The notes: generated from the letters alone by a model not told the origin. Positions 25,818-35,880 are shown, numbered from the stretch's first letter. The stretch is DNA of 64,000 bases from JBLIDK01 sp047632595 (GCA_047632595.1 JBLIDK010000002.1:27597-91596); one strand, 5' to 3'. Translations and numbers: made by a program.

Positions 25818-28800
25818 CTATCTAGTTATAGTTACAAAAATTTGTTCTCCCTCAATTTCTAAGGTGTCTTCTTGAGGTTGATTTTCATCTTCCTCGAATA
25901 AGTCGGTTGCTAAAACTTCTTCACAGATGTAACGTTTGTTTTGTTCAAGGGCAGAGTTTATCAAACTATGTCTTTGAACCTTAACGTTAATGGTATCAGT
26001 AACCTCAAATCCTTTGTCTTTTCTTAAATTTTGAATTCTATTCACTAATTCACGAGCAAGACCTTCGTTTTTTAGTTTTTCGTCTATTTTAACATCTAAT
26101 GCAACAGTTAAGTTCCCATTATTTGCAACTAACCATCCTGGTATGTCTTCGGAGCTAATTTCTACCTCTTCAAACATTATTTTTTCAAGGGTTCCTCCAA
26201 CGGCTAATTCAATAAACCCTTCTTTCTCTATTTGTTGAATGTGTTCTTGTCCTAACGATTTAAACCCAATTCCAATATCTTTCATGTTTTTTCCAAAACG
26301 TGGACCTAATTTCTTAAAATCAGGTTTCATTTTCTTAATTAGTATGCCAGATGTATCAGTAACGTACTCTATTGATTTTACGTTTACTTCCGACAAAATT
26401 AATTCTTCAACAGCTTTTACATTTTTTTCAAATTGCTTAGATGTTACTGGAATTAATATTTTGTTTAATGGCTGGCGAACTTTAATCTGCTGGTCTTTTC
26501 TCAATCCCAACACTAAAGAAGTGATATCTTGTGCAACAGCCATTCGCTCCTCTAAATCTTTATCAATTAACTTTTTCTCAACTAATGGGAAGGTGCTTAA
26601 ATGAACGGATTCACTAGATTCTAAATTGGTAACCTTATTTAAATCCTTGAATAGCTTTTCTGCATAGAAAGGCGCAATTGGGGCCATTAATTTACTTACA
26701 GCAGTTAAACATTCGTATAAAGTTTGGTAGGCTGCTATTTTATCAGGACTGTACTCACCTTTCCAGAAACGTCGTCGTGACAAGCGTACATACCAATTAC
26801 TTAGTTGTTCGCCCACAAAGCTTTGAATAATTCTACTAGCCTTTGTTGGATTATAGTCGTCGAACTGTTCTTCAACTTCTTTTATAACTGAATTTAATTT
26901 TGAGATGATCCAACGATCTAACTCTGGCCTTTCTTCAACTGGTATACGTGTTTCAGAAAAGTTAAAGCCATCAATGTTAGCATAAAGAGTAAAAAAAGCA
27001 TAGGTGTTATATAGGGTGCCAAAAAATTTACGTTTTACTTCTTGTATTCCCTCTTCGTTAAAACGCAAGTTATCCCAAGGAGATGCATTACTAATTAAAT
27101 ACCATCGTGTTGCATCTGCACTATGGTCATCTATTGTTTTAAAAGGATCTGCAGCATTGCCCAACCTTTTACTCATTTTGTTTCCGTCTTTATCTAAAAC
27201 CAAGCCATTACTCACCACATTTTTATATGCAATTTGGTCAAATAGCATAACAGAAATAGCGTGAAGGGTAAAGAACCAACCTCTAGTCTGATCTACACCT
27301 TCAGCAATAAAATCTGCAGGGAAACTCTCTTTAAATTTATCTTCGTTTTCGAATGGATAATGCCATTGAGCATAAGGCATAGCGCCAGAATCAAACCAAA
27401 CATCAATTAAATCGGCTTCTCTTGACATCTTTTTACCTGAATCAGATACCAAAAAGATATCGTCAACATAGGGTCTATGTAAGTCAATAACTTTAGCTGA
27501 TGTTTTAATACCTGCCGCTTGTGCTTTTTTTATTTCAGCTTCTAGTTCCGCAATACTTCCAATACATTTTTGCTCTGTTCCGTCTTCAGTTCTCCAAATT
27601 GGCAGTGGAGTTCCCCAAAATCTACTTCTACTTAAATTCCAATCAACTAAATTCTCTAACCAATTGCCAAATCGACCGGTTCCTGTTGATTCTGGTTTCC
27701 AATTAATTTCTTTGTTCAAAGCAACCATCCGCTCTTTTACAGCAGTTGTTTTAATGAACCAACTATCAAGAGGGTAGTATAGTATTGGTTTATCTGTTCT
27801 CCAGCAATGAGGGTAACTATGCTCGTATTTTTCAATTTTAAAAGCCTTGTTATCTTCTTTTAATTTTATTGATATAAGTACATCCGTCGATTTGAAATCT
27901 TTAGCCTCAGTAATTTCTTTAGCGTAATATTCTTCACGAACATACAACCCAGCGAAGTCGGTTACTTCTTTAACAAACTTTCCCTCTTTATCTACTAATG
28001 GAACTTCGTTACCGTTTTCGTCTTCCACCATAATTGATGGGATGTTATTTTCTTTACAAACACGAAAATCGTCAGCTCCAAATACGGAAGCTGTGTGTAC
28101 AATACCGGTTCCATCTTCTGTAGTAACAAAGTCAGCTGGAATTACTCTAAATGCAGGAGTTTTAGGTTGAACATAGGGTAAAAGTTGTTCATACTCTATT
28201 CCAACCAGCTCTTGCCCTTTAAACTCTTTTTCTACTTTAAATGGGATAAGTTTATCCCCAGCTTTATAGGCTGAAAGTTCTAGTTGTTTTGCTTTTTCAG
28301 AGAAATATTTTCCAACTAAATCCTTTGCAAGAATTACTTTAACAGGTTCAAATGTGTATTGATTAAAAGTGCTAACCAAAACATAATCAATTTTCTTTCC
28401 TATGGCTAATGCACAGTTTGCTGGTAATGTCCATGGGGTAGTTGTCCACGCAATAAAATGAACAGGGTCACTTTCTCTATCAAAAAGCCATTTCGAATTA
28501 TCGTTATAAATTGCTTTAAATTGCGCTGTGGCGGATGTGTCTCTAACGTTTTTATAACAACCTGGTTGATTTAACTCATGTGAGCTTAATCCTGTTCCAG
28601 CAGCTGGTGAATATGGTTGAATAGTATAACCTTTGTAAAGAAAATCTTTATCGTAAAGCTTTTTCAATATGCTCCAAAGCGATTCGATATACTCATTTTC
28701 AAAAGTAACATATGGATTTTCAAGATCTAGCCAGTAACCCATTTTGGTTGTAAGCTCATCCCACTTTTCTTTGTACTTCATCACCTCTTTTCTACAAGCG

Positions 28801-29153
28801 GCATTGTACTCTTCAACTGTAATTTTTGTTCCTATATCTACTTTAGTGATACCTAAAGTCTTTTCAACGCTTAATTCAATTGGTAAACCATGAGTGTCCC
28901 AACCACCTTTTCTGTCAACCTTAAAGCCTTTTAAGGTTTTGTATCGGCAAAAAACATCCTTTATTGTTCGGGCCAAAACATGGTGAATACCAGGCATCCC
29001 ATTTGCTGAAGGAGGTCCTTCATAAAAGGTGTAATTAGGAGCATCCTTACGATCTAGACTCTTGTCAAAAATGCCCTTGTCATCCCAAAAATTCTGCACT
29101 TCAGCAGCAAATTCTTGCAGGTTAAGATTTTTATATTCAGGGTATTTTTTCAC
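25818..29153 (-). CDS. ileS: Isoleucyl-tRNA synthetase (type 2, altered HIGH motif)
   Basis: A 1111-residue class I aminoacyl-tRNA synthetase. The length, the KMSKR signature (in GNKMSKRLGN, near residue 658) and the C-terminal extension fit the type 2, eukaryote-like IleRS of Bacteroidota. The catalytic HIGH motif reads G55-I56-H57-H58 in GMPGIHHV, i.e. GXHH instead of HXGH. The CP1 editing domain is present (AWTTTPWTLPANCALAIG, GTGIVHTASVFGADDF), as is the tRNA-binding WYVRLSRRRFW segment. Type 2 enzymes resist mupirocin, and the GXHH exchange has been linked to very high resistance. The dksA-like and lspA genes follow closely. Confidence 0.98.
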   Translation of the reverse strand: MKKYPEYKNLNLQEFAAEVQNFWDDKGIFDKSLDRKDAPNYTFYEGPPSANGMPGIHHVLARTIKDVFCRYKTLKGFKVDRKGGWDTHGLPIELSVEKTLGITKVDIGTKITVEEYNAACRKEVMKYKEKWDELTTKMGYWLDLENPYVTFENEYIESLWSILKKLYDKDFLYKGYTIQPYSPAAGTGLSSHELNQPGCYKNVRDTSATAQFKAIYNDNSKWLFDRESDPVHFIAWTTTPWTLPANCALAIGKKIDYVLVSTFNQYTFEPVKVILAKDLVGKYFSEKAKQLELSAYKAGDKLIPFKVEKEFKGQELVGIEYEQLLPYVQPKTPAFRVIPADFVTTEDGTGIVHTASVFGADDFRVCKENNIPSIMVEDENGNEVPLVDKEGKFVKEVTDFAGLYVREEYYAKEITEAKDFKSTDVLISIKLKEDNKAFKIEKYEHSYPHCWRTDKPILYYPLDSWFIKTTAVKERMVALNKEINWKPESTGTGRFGNWLENLVDWNLSRSRFWGTPLPIWRTEDGTEQKCIGSIAELEAEIKKAQAAGIKTSAKVIDLHRPYVDDIFLVSDSGKKMSREADLIDVWFDSGAMPYAQWHYPFENEDKFKESFPADFIAEGVDQTRGWFFTLHAISVMLFDQIAYKNVVSNGLVLDKDGNKMSKRLGNAADPFKTIDDHSADATRWYLISNASPWDNLRFNEEGIQEVKRKFFGTLYNTYAFFTLYANIDGFNFSETRIPVEERPELDRWIISKLNSVIKEVEEQFDDYNPTKASRIIQSFVGEQLSNWYVRLSRRRFWKGEYSPDKIAAYQTLYECLTAVSKLMAPIAPFYAEKLFKDLNKVTNLESSESVHLSTFPLVEKKLIDKDLEERMAVAQDITSLVLGLRKDQQIKVRQPLNKILIPVTSKQFEKNVKAVEELILSEVNVKSIEYVTDTSGILIKKMKPDFKKLGPRFGKNMKDIGIGFKSLGQEHIQQIEKEGFIELAVGGTLEKIMFEEVEISSEDIPGWLVANNGNLTVALDVKIDEKLKNEGLARELVNRIQNLRKDKGFEVTDTINVKVQRHSLINSALEQNKRYICEEVLATDLFEEDENQPQEDTLEIEGEQIFVTITR

Positions 29154-29192
29154 TAATTATTTTTTACTTTTTAATCCAAAGAAATAAATTTA

Positions 29193-31628
29193 TTACCTCA
29201 TTTTAGTAGCCTCGCCACTTGTATCAATTTGGTCGTCTTTAATTTTTTCACCTTTTACATTCAAGGGATTAGAAATTAAAGATTCAGCAACCTTACCAGT
29301 TGATTCAATTTCTTTCTCTTCAGTTTCGTTTTTCCTATTACTCAAAGAGTAAATTAGGGTTGGTAATAAAATCAAATTGAAAATTAAAGACATTAATAAT
29401 GTGATAGAAATTAAACTTCCTAAAGCCTTCGTTCCCCCAAAATTAGATGCCGAAAACATGATGAATCCAAAAAACAGAATGATTGCGGTATAAATCATAC
29501 TAACTCCTGTTTCTCTTAATGAGGAATTAATTGTTTGAGTCAAGGTCCATTTATGGTCTTTAGAATCTTGTCTAAATCGAGTTAAAAAGTAAATGGTTTG
29601 ATCAGATGCAATTCCAAACGCAATGCTAAAAATAAGTATTGTAGATGGTTTTAAATTAATTGCTGCATATCCCATAATTCCTGCAGTAATTAGCAAAGGA
29701 ATTAGATTTGGAAACAATGACACCATCAATAATTTAGGATTGTAACTTCTAAATAATAAAAGCATAATAATTGAAATGATACCAATTGCTAAAAACAAAC
29801 TTTCTCTAAGGTTTCCAACTAAGTAGTTGTTGCCTTTTAAGAATATTAAACTAGAACCTGTGTATTCTACATTGTATTTGTCCTTAGGAAAAATACTGTC
29901 CACACGTGGAGATAACTCCGCCATCAACACATCCATCTTAGCAGAACCAACATCAGCCATTTGAACACTAACTCTTGCTTTTTGCTTAGTGCTATCAATT
30001 AACGAGCGCATCAAATTTCCGTCAGCAGAGGAATTCCCTGCGTATTTCGTGATAAAAGATAATTCTGCAGTTTTAGGCGTTCTAAACTGACTACTTAGTC
30101 CGTTAAAGAAAGCTTGATTACTAAACTTTAACGCTTGGTTAATGCTTAGCGGTCGAGAAAATTCAGGATACTCCGACAATAAATCTTGTAGTTTATCTAT
30201 TCTCCTAATTGTTCCGTAACTCTTTGCTTTCGATTCTTTTTTAGTGTCAATTACTATTTCAAAAGGCAAAACACCTTTAAACTCACGTTCAAAAAATTTT
30301 AAATCAAGGAAAACAGGATCTTTTTTTGGTAAGTCATCTACTACAAATCGGTTAATTTTTATTTGATTCATACCAATGAAACCAGCGACAACTATTACCC
30401 CTGCTACCATATAAATCAACTTTCGACGATATGTTATAAGATTGATTATTTGCTCAATAAACTTAACTAACAAAGTGTTTTCTAAATGCTTCGTATGTTT
30501 TCCTTTAGGAGCAGGTAGGTAGTAGAAAACAATTGGAATTAAGATTAACGCAATAACGTAAGTGGCCATTACCATTACGGCAGTAACTAATCCAAATTCT
30601 TTTAGCAATGCACTGTCAGTAAAATAGAAAACGCCAAAACCAATTGCAGTTGTAAGGTTAGCAATAAATGTTGTAAACCCTATTCGCTGAATCATCATCA
30701 ATAAGGCTCTCTTCTTGTCGTTGTGCTTTCTAAATTCAGTATGATATTTATTAAGCATAAGAACACTGTTTGGAATTCCAATAATTACAACCAGCGGCGG
30801 AATTAATGCACTTAACATGGTGATTTTAAAACCAAGTGTAACGATTAAGCCTAAACTCCAAATAACTCCAACAATTACTACTAAAACTGGAAAAAGAGAT
30901 GCTCTAAATGATCGGAAAAAGATAAACAGGATAACAGCAGTAATTAAAATTGAAAGCACTAAAAATAGCTGAAATTCAAAAGAAACCTTATCTCCAATAG
31001 CAGTTCTAATAAATGGTAAACCACTTATGTGAACTCGTGTATTGTGTTTTTCTTCAAAGTCCTCGCCTAACGACATTATTTGACGAACTATGTCATTTCT
31101 AACACCTGAATTCAACTCCTTACTGTTAAAAGTAATGGCCATTAAGGTTACATTAGGGTTATCTGAATAGATAATTCCCTCATAAAAAGGCAAGTTTTTT
31201 ATTTGTGCAGCTAGCAAGTTTAAGCTATCCTGATTTTCAGGCATTTTTTGAACTACGTTTATTAGTTCAAATTTCTTAAGCTCCTCATTCTTAAATAGGT
31301 TGTATAAATTCGCATTTGATAACACCTCTTTAATACCTTGAATATCTTTTATTTCATGTGTTAATTCATACCAGTCTTTGTAAAAACTATAAGAGTATAA
31401 CTCACTTGATTCAACACCCAAAACCATCACGTTACCATCTTCACCAAATTCCTTTTTAAAATTTTGATGAGTAAGGTAGTCAGGATCGTTTAACGGGAGC
31501 ACCTTCATCCCAGAGTAAGAAACCTCAACAAATGAGGCCTGGTAAGACATGAATATTGTTACTATCAATATTGATAATAGCAGGAATGTCCTATTTTTAA
31601 GAATGAATTTTGCAATATTTGCCCACAT
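29193..31628 (-). CDS. RND/MMPL-family exporter
   Basis: An 811-residue inner-membrane protein with the RND plan in duplicate. There is one N-terminal membrane helix (about residues 13-31), a periplasmic domain, then a block of helices at about 215-370. A second single helix lies near 395-415, followed by a second periplasmic domain and a last block of helices at about 640-770. The patched/MMPL-type segments GIPNSVLMLNKYHTEF and FGIASDQTIYFLTRFRQD are visible. The size fits the hydrophobe/lipid exporter branch rather than the 1000-residue drug pumps. No membrane-fusion or outer-membrane partner is adjacent. Substrate unknown, perhaps a lipid or hopanoid-like molecule. Confidence 0.88.
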   Translation of the reverse strand: MWANIAKFILKNRTFLLLSILIVTIFMSYQASFVEVSYSGMKVLPLNDPDYLTHQNFKKEFGEDGNVMVLGVESSELYSYSFYKDWYELTHEIKDIQGIKEVLSNANLYNLFKNEELKKFELINVVQKMPENQDSLNLLAAQIKNLPFYEGIIYSDNPNVTLMAITFNSKELNSGVRNDIVRQIMSLGEDFEEKHNTRVHISGLPFIRTAIGDKVSFEFQLFLVLSILITAVILFIFFRSFRASLFPVLVVIVGVIWSLGLIVTLGFKITMLSALIPPLVVIIGIPNSVLMLNKYHTEFRKHNDKKRALLMMIQRIGFTTFIANLTTAIGFGVFYFTDSALLKEFGLVTAVMVMATYVIALILIPIVFYYLPAPKGKHTKHLENTLLVKFIEQIINLITYRRKLIYMVAGVIVVAGFIGMNQIKINRFVVDDLPKKDPVFLDLKFFEREFKGVLPFEIVIDTKKESKAKSYGTIRRIDKLQDLLSEYPEFSRPLSINQALKFSNQAFFNGLSSQFRTPKTAELSFITKYAGNSSADGNLMRSLIDSTKQKARVSVQMADVGSAKMDVLMAELSPRVDSIFPKDKYNVEYTGSSLIFLKGNNYLVGNLRESLFLAIGIISIIMLLLFRSYNPKLLMVSLFPNLIPLLITAGIMGYAAINLKPSTILIFSIAFGIASDQTIYFLTRFRQDSKDHKWTLTQTINSSLRETGVSMIYTAIILFFGFIMFSASNFGGTKALGSLISITLLMSLIFNLILLPTLIYSLSNRKNETEEKEIESTGKVAESLISNPLNVKGEKIKDDQIDTSGEATKMR

Positions 31629-31676
31629 AAACTAATTTGCTTCATGTCCAAGCTAAATAACTTGGTTTTGGTGCTG

Positions 31677-31684
31677 CAAAAATA
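31677..31684 (-). promoter_or_regulatory. -7 element upstream of the RND exporter
   Basis: The minus strand reads TATTTTTG, matching TAnnTTTG, about 49 bases before the start codon. No TTG at the usual 20-base distance. Confidence 0.35.
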
Positions 31685-31775
31685 CAGTTTTCAAGGCAGA
31701 ATTAAGACTGAAATTCTATCTCAACAATAATTTATCGAAATTTATGTTTAAAATTAAGGTCACATACAAACAGTA

Positions 31776-34055
31776 ATGAAGAATTGCACCCTATTTATTC
31801 TCCTTTTATTAAGCATATTCAGTAATTTATCGTCCCAAAATGTAGCGGTTGGAAATTGGCAAACTTACATGCCTTACAGCAATGCTATTGACGTTACTTT
31901 TAACAATGGTAAAGTATATTTAGCTGGAGAAAATGGCTTATTTTACTATGATACAAGAGACAATTCGATTAATATTTTATCTACAGTTAGTGGTTTATCA
32001 GATGTAGAGATAAATGTTATAAAAGCGAACTCTCCTAAAAAATTCGTACTTGTAGGTTACGGGAATGGGAACATCGATTTAATTGATATCGATGATAAGG
32101 TTATTAATATTCCAGATATAAAAAGGAGTACCATAGTTGGCTCGAAAAAAATAAATTTTGCACAGTACGAAGGCGATAGTGTTTATATCAGTTCTGATTT
32201 TGGAATTGTTCTAATAAACACAAGTACTTTAGAAGTTTTGGATACCTACTTAATTGGAAATAAAGGTGCGAATGTAAAAGTATTTGGAACTGCGAGAATT
32301 GATGACACCCTTTTTGCCGCTAGTGAAAATGGAATTTATAAGGCCTCCTTAGTTGGAGATAATCTTTCAAACTATCAAAATTGGGTTCTATTAGATTCTA
32401 CAAATGGAATTCCAACAGGGAGTTGTGAGTTGATTGCTGGATTTAGTAATCGAATATTTGCCATGATTGGTGATAGTATTTATCAATTTCAAAACAGTCA
32501 ATGGACCAATACTAATTTCGCTACTGAGGGGTTGAATGATTTCAGAGTAGATGGAAGATTTTTTATTCAAAGTTTCTATTTCAAAGTTAGAATTTTTGAT
32601 GAAAACATGACCCCTTTTGCTGATAGAGAATTTGGTGATTTTGGATTTCCTGGTATTCAAGGAGCATTTTTTGCAGAAGACGGAAGTACATGGGCTGCAG
32701 TTAAAAACGCAGGGCTTGTAAGACAAAATAGTGGTAAAGTAGAAGTGATTCTACCAGAAGGCCCTACTTCAGTAAGTTCTCGACGACTTGATGTAGAAAA
32801 TAATCAACTTATTGTTGCCCCTGGTTCAACAGGAAGTAATTTTGAGCCATTATTTAATAAAGACGGATTTTTCAAGTATGAAGATGGAAATTGGGATAAT
32901 TTTAATCGCTCAACAATTTCCGCATTTGATTCAGTTGAAGATATTGTAACAGTAAAATTTGACCCATTTAGTGATAAAATATACATGGGTAGCATTGGCG
33001 ACGGCTTAATTGAATTTGAAAATGGCCAAGTTAAAAATGTTTTTAAAGCATCAAACAGTTCACTTGAAGAATCATCTGTAAATAATGTTCGTGTTATTAG
33101 TTTAGATTTTGATAGTCAGGGAGATTTATGGGTTTTAAATGATGGAGTAAGTGCAATTGCAAACCGTTTGGATCGGGATGGAAATTGGAAGGCTTTTAAT
33201 TTTTCAGGAGTGTTAAGCGGTGGTGCTGTAAAAGCTAGTGAGATTCTTGTTGATAGATTTGACCAAAAATGGGTAATTATTCGAAATGGTGGAATATTGG
33301 TATTTAAAGAGGATGAAAATGATGCTATAACCGCTCGATTTTTTAATAGCTCATTTGGAGTAAACGAAATCGAATTAGATAGATATTTTTCGATTGAAGA
33401 AGATTTGGATGGAAGAATTTGGGTTGGATCTGCCGAAGGAATACGTGTGTTTTTTAACCCTGCCGATGCTTTGTCTTCGAACCCATCAGAAGCGCAACCA
33501 ATTAGAATTGTTCAAGATGGGCTTGTTCAGTTTTTGTTGGAATCAGATCAAGTTTTAGCAATAAAAGCGGATGGTGCAAATCGCAAATGGGTTGGAACTA
33601 CAAATGGAGCTTGGTTATTTTCGCCAGATGGGACAGAAGTTATTTCCTATTTTAATGAAGAGAATAGTCCGTTGATTAATAATAATGTAAATGATATTGA
33701 AATAATGGGTAAAACTGGTGAAGTGTTTTTTGCTACGGATAAAGGCATTGTTTCATACAGAGGTACTGCTACAACAGGTTTAGAAAATCATGAAAATGTG
33801 AAGGTTTTTCCTAATCCGGTTAGGCCTGAATATGAAGGTTTAATTTCTGTAAACGGACTAGCACAAAATGCCGAAGTAAAAATCACTGATATTGCCGGAA
33901 ATTTAGTATTTCAAACAAATGCCAATGGCGGTCAAGCTACATGGAATGGTAAGAACAATAATGGAGAACGTGTTGGAACTGGAGTCTATTTAGTTTTTAG
34001 CAGTTCTTCAGATGGAATAGAAACTTTCGCAACCAAAGTATTATTTATAAACTAA
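31776..34055 (+). CDS. porZ: T9SS component PorZ (beta-propeller protein with sorting domain)
   Basis: A 759-residue exported protein. Residues 1-20 are a signal peptide (CTLFILLLLSIFSNLSSQ). Most of the protein is made of two-component-regulator propeller-like repeats: VYLAGENGLFYYDTRDNSI, VYISSDFGIVLINT, GRIWVGSAEGIRVF, RKWVGTTNGAWLF, VFFATDKGIVSY. It ends with a T9SS type A sorting domain (VKVFPNPVRPEY ... VGTGVYLVF ... TKVLFIN). Length and architecture match PorZ, an attachment-complex component that itself travels through T9SS. Its stop overlaps the recO start by one base. An ordinary propeller cargo protein is the alternative. Confidence 0.82.
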   Translation: MKNCTLFILLLLSIFSNLSSQNVAVGNWQTYMPYSNAIDVTFNNGKVYLAGENGLFYYDTRDNSINILSTVSGLSDVEINVIKANSPKKFVLVGYGNGNIDLIDIDDKVINIPDIKRSTIVGSKKINFAQYEGDSVYISSDFGIVLINTSTLEVLDTYLIGNKGANVKVFGTARIDDTLFAASENGIYKASLVGDNLSNYQNWVLLDSTNGIPTGSCELIAGFSNRIFAMIGDSIYQFQNSQWTNTNFATEGLNDFRVDGRFFIQSFYFKVRIFDENMTPFADREFGDFGFPGIQGAFFAEDGSTWAAVKNAGLVRQNSGKVEVILPEGPTSVSSRRLDVENNQLIVAPGSTGSNFEPLFNKDGFFKYEDGNWDNFNRSTISAFDSVEDIVTVKFDPFSDKIYMGSIGDGLIEFENGQVKNVFKASNSSLEESSVNNVRVISLDFDSQGDLWVLNDGVSAIANRLDRDGNWKAFNFSGVLSGGAVKASEILVDRFDQKWVIIRNGGILVFKEDENDAITARFFNSSFGVNEIELDRYFSIEEDLDGRIWVGSAEGIRVFFNPADALSSNPSEAQPIRIVQDGLVQFLLESDQVLAIKADGANRKWVGTTNGAWLFSPDGTEVISYFNEENSPLINNNVNDIEIMGKTGEVFFATDKGIVSYRGTATTGLENHENVKVFPNPVRPEYEGLISVNGLAQNAEVKITDIAGNLVFQTNANGGQATWNGKNNNGERVGTGVYLVFSSSSDGIETFATKVLFIN

Positions 34056-34783
34056 TGCTTGAGAAATCACAAGCAATAGTACTCAAAACTACCAAGTTCA
34101 AAGAGTCAAGCCTTATTGCTCAAATGTATACTCGTAATCACGGAATGCAATCTTTTATGGTTTCTGGAATTACGTCTAAAAAAAAATATACTAAAGCAGC
34201 ATTATTTCAGCCATTAAATCAAATAGAGTTAGTGTATTACTTTAAAAACACAAACTCTGTAATGCGAGTAAAGGAGCTGAAACTGGTAGAGCCTTATGCT
34301 GAACTTCACTATAACGTTTATAAAAGCGCTATTGCCACATTTCTTCAAGAAATGCTGTTTAAAACCTTAAGGCAACAAGAACAAGCTGATGAAAATATGT
34401 TTGATTTCATTTCAAACGGCATACACCTTCTCGACAATTTGGACGGTAAGTACAAGTATTTTCATGTTCATTTTCTAGTTAAATTAACAAAGTATTTAGG
34501 ATTTATGCCAATGGGTAGGTTCTCTGAGGGAATGCCCTATTTTGACTTTATTGAAGGGGTCTTTACATCAAAAGAACCTCTTCACTCAAATTTCATTGAC
34601 GGCAAGAATGCTAAATTTTTAGATCAATTAATTCAATGTCCATTAACCCAATGTCAATCGCTAAGTTCGTATCATGGAGAAATTGGTACTTGGATTCAGC
34701 GTTTAATTGAATTGTATCAAGTTCACATTCAAAATTTTGGTAAAATTAAGTCGTTGGAAGTTCTTACTGAGGTTTTTGAGTAA
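34055..34783 (+). CDS. recO: DNA repair protein RecO
   Basis: A 242-residue RecFOR-pathway protein that helps load RecA at single-stranded gaps. The N-terminal OB fold is visible (QAIVLKTTKFKESSLIAQMYTRNHGMQSFMVSG), then the helical C-terminal domain (ATFLQEMLFKTLRQQEQ). A zinc site is not obvious. It is coupled to porZ through TAATG and is convergent with the tiny gene that follows, the two stop codons touching with no gap. Confidence 0.93.
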   Translation: MLEKSQAIVLKTTKFKESSLIAQMYTRNHGMQSFMVSGITSKKKYTKAALFQPLNQIELVYYFKNTNSVMRVKELKLVEPYAELHYNVYKSAIATFLQEMLFKTLRQQEQADENMFDFISNGIHLLDNLDGKYKYFHVHFLVKLTKYLGFMPMGRFSEGMPYFDFIEGVFTSKEPLHSNFIDGKNAKFLDQLIQCPLTQCQSLSSYHGEIGTWIQRLIELYQVHIQNFGKIKSLEVLTEVFE

Positions 34784-34948
34784 TTAGGATTTACCCTTGG
34801 TCTTGTCGCTAGGCATATTGCCATAGGGGCAATGTTTGCATCTGTTTTCGCAGCAAAAGCCACGTTTTAAATGATACTTTTCAGTAAAAACAAAGCGACC
34901 TAAATCGTCAATGTAAAAGTCTTCTTTATCTAATTTAGAAGTTGACAT
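34784..34948 (-). CDS. 54-residue Cys-rich protein (DUF5522-like)
   Basis: A very short gene whose product reads MSTSKLDKEDFYIDDLGRF, then VFTEKYHLKRGFCCENRCKH and CPYGNMPSDKTKGKS. The HLKRGFCCENRCKHCPYG core with four cysteines matches the small DUF5522 proteins as I know them, and suggests a metal-binding knuckle. The ATG overlaps the stop of the nuclease gene by one base (TAATG), so it is the last gene of the nusB operon. The stop directly abuts the recO stop. Function unknown. Conservation of the cysteine motif and the coupling make it real despite its size. Confidence 0.8.
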   Translation of the reverse strand: MSTSKLDKEDFYIDDLGRFVFTEKYHLKRGFCCENRCKHCPYGNMPSDKTKGKS

Positions 34949-35880
34949 TAAGCAAGAAATTTAACCTTTTTTTGAGTTCCGTAATGTTCTTTGACAAAGC
35001 AACCATCTCCATGAACTGTCCATATTTCAGAACAATTACTCTTATCAATTACATTAACTATTTCGTCCCAATCGCTGTGGTCGCTTATTACTAAACTTAA
35101 ACTATTATGTTTATGCTTTGCTTTCCATCCTGTGGCCAATACCTTGTAGCAATCACCTCTTCCACCAAAACCTATTAAATAGCCTGGAGGAAGTAGATAA
35201 ATTCCATTTTGACTTCGTTTAAAGCTCTTGCGATTGTAGGGCTCGTAATTTCCCAAAACAAAGCCAGCTCTTTCATATATTTTATTGAATTTTACACTGT
35301 TTCGATGAATAAAGACTTCTCTATCAGGAAGAAATTCATTTATTAAGGATAATACACGTTGAGTTTTACCTAATGCATAAGTTCCTATAGCAACGTTGTG
35401 GTTTTCAAGTTCCTTTAGTTTTAAAATTTCCTCACTTGCATTTGGATGTTTGGTTGTTGGGTTGGCAAATGTAGTTTCGCAGATTAACACATCGCATTTC
35501 CCGAATTCAAATGGCTCACACGATGAATCTGCTTGGGTTTTTATATCGCCTGTATATAGATAAGTAATGTCCTCATACTTCATCCAAACTTGAGCACTAC
35601 CTAAAATATGCCCTGCGGGAATAAATTTTAATTCCACTCCGTTTATTTCAAATTGCTCTGAAAACTCAAATGAATTAAAGAGATTTGGATTCAAGTTTTC
35701 TCTTGCTTGAATTAAAGTTGAAGTTAAGGGTGTGCAGAAGAATTTCGCACAATCATTGTTATAATGGTCTTTATGAGCATGGCTAACAACTGCAGTCTCA
35801 ACTGATTTTTTAGGATCTAGATAAAAATTACCAGGTTCGCAAAATAAACCTCGTTCTGTATTCACTATAAAATCACTCAA
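34948..35880 (-). CDS. Metallo-beta-lactamase-fold exonuclease (ligase-associated type)
   Basis: A 310-residue nuclease of the CPSF73/SNM1-like branch. The metal-binding motif HAHKDH is near residue 34. AGHILGSAQVWM and YTGDIKTQ provide the later His and Asp ligands. ISDHSDWDEI near residue 265 and the terminal WTVHGDG supply the C-terminal histidines. Its length and motifs match the exonuclease often found beside ATP-dependent DNA ligase and Lhr helicase. Neither partner is here, so it may work alone or with genes elsewhere. An RNA-processing role cannot be excluded. It overlaps coaE by four bases. Confidence 0.85.
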   Translation of the reverse strand: MSDFIVNTERGLFCEPGNFYLDPKKSVETAVVSHAHKDHYNNDCAKFFCTPLTSTLIQARENLNPNLFNSFEFSEQFEINGVELKFIPAGHILGSAQVWMKYEDITYLYTGDIKTQADSSCEPFEFGKCDVLICETTFANPTTKHPNASEEILKLKELENHNVAIGTYALGKTQRVLSLINEFLPDREVFIHRNSVKFNKIYERAGFVLGNYEPYNRKSFKRSQNGIYLLPPGYLIGFGGRGDCYKVLATGWKAKHKHNSLSLVISDHSDWDEIVNVIDKSNCSEIWTVHGDGCFVKEHYGTQKKVKFLA

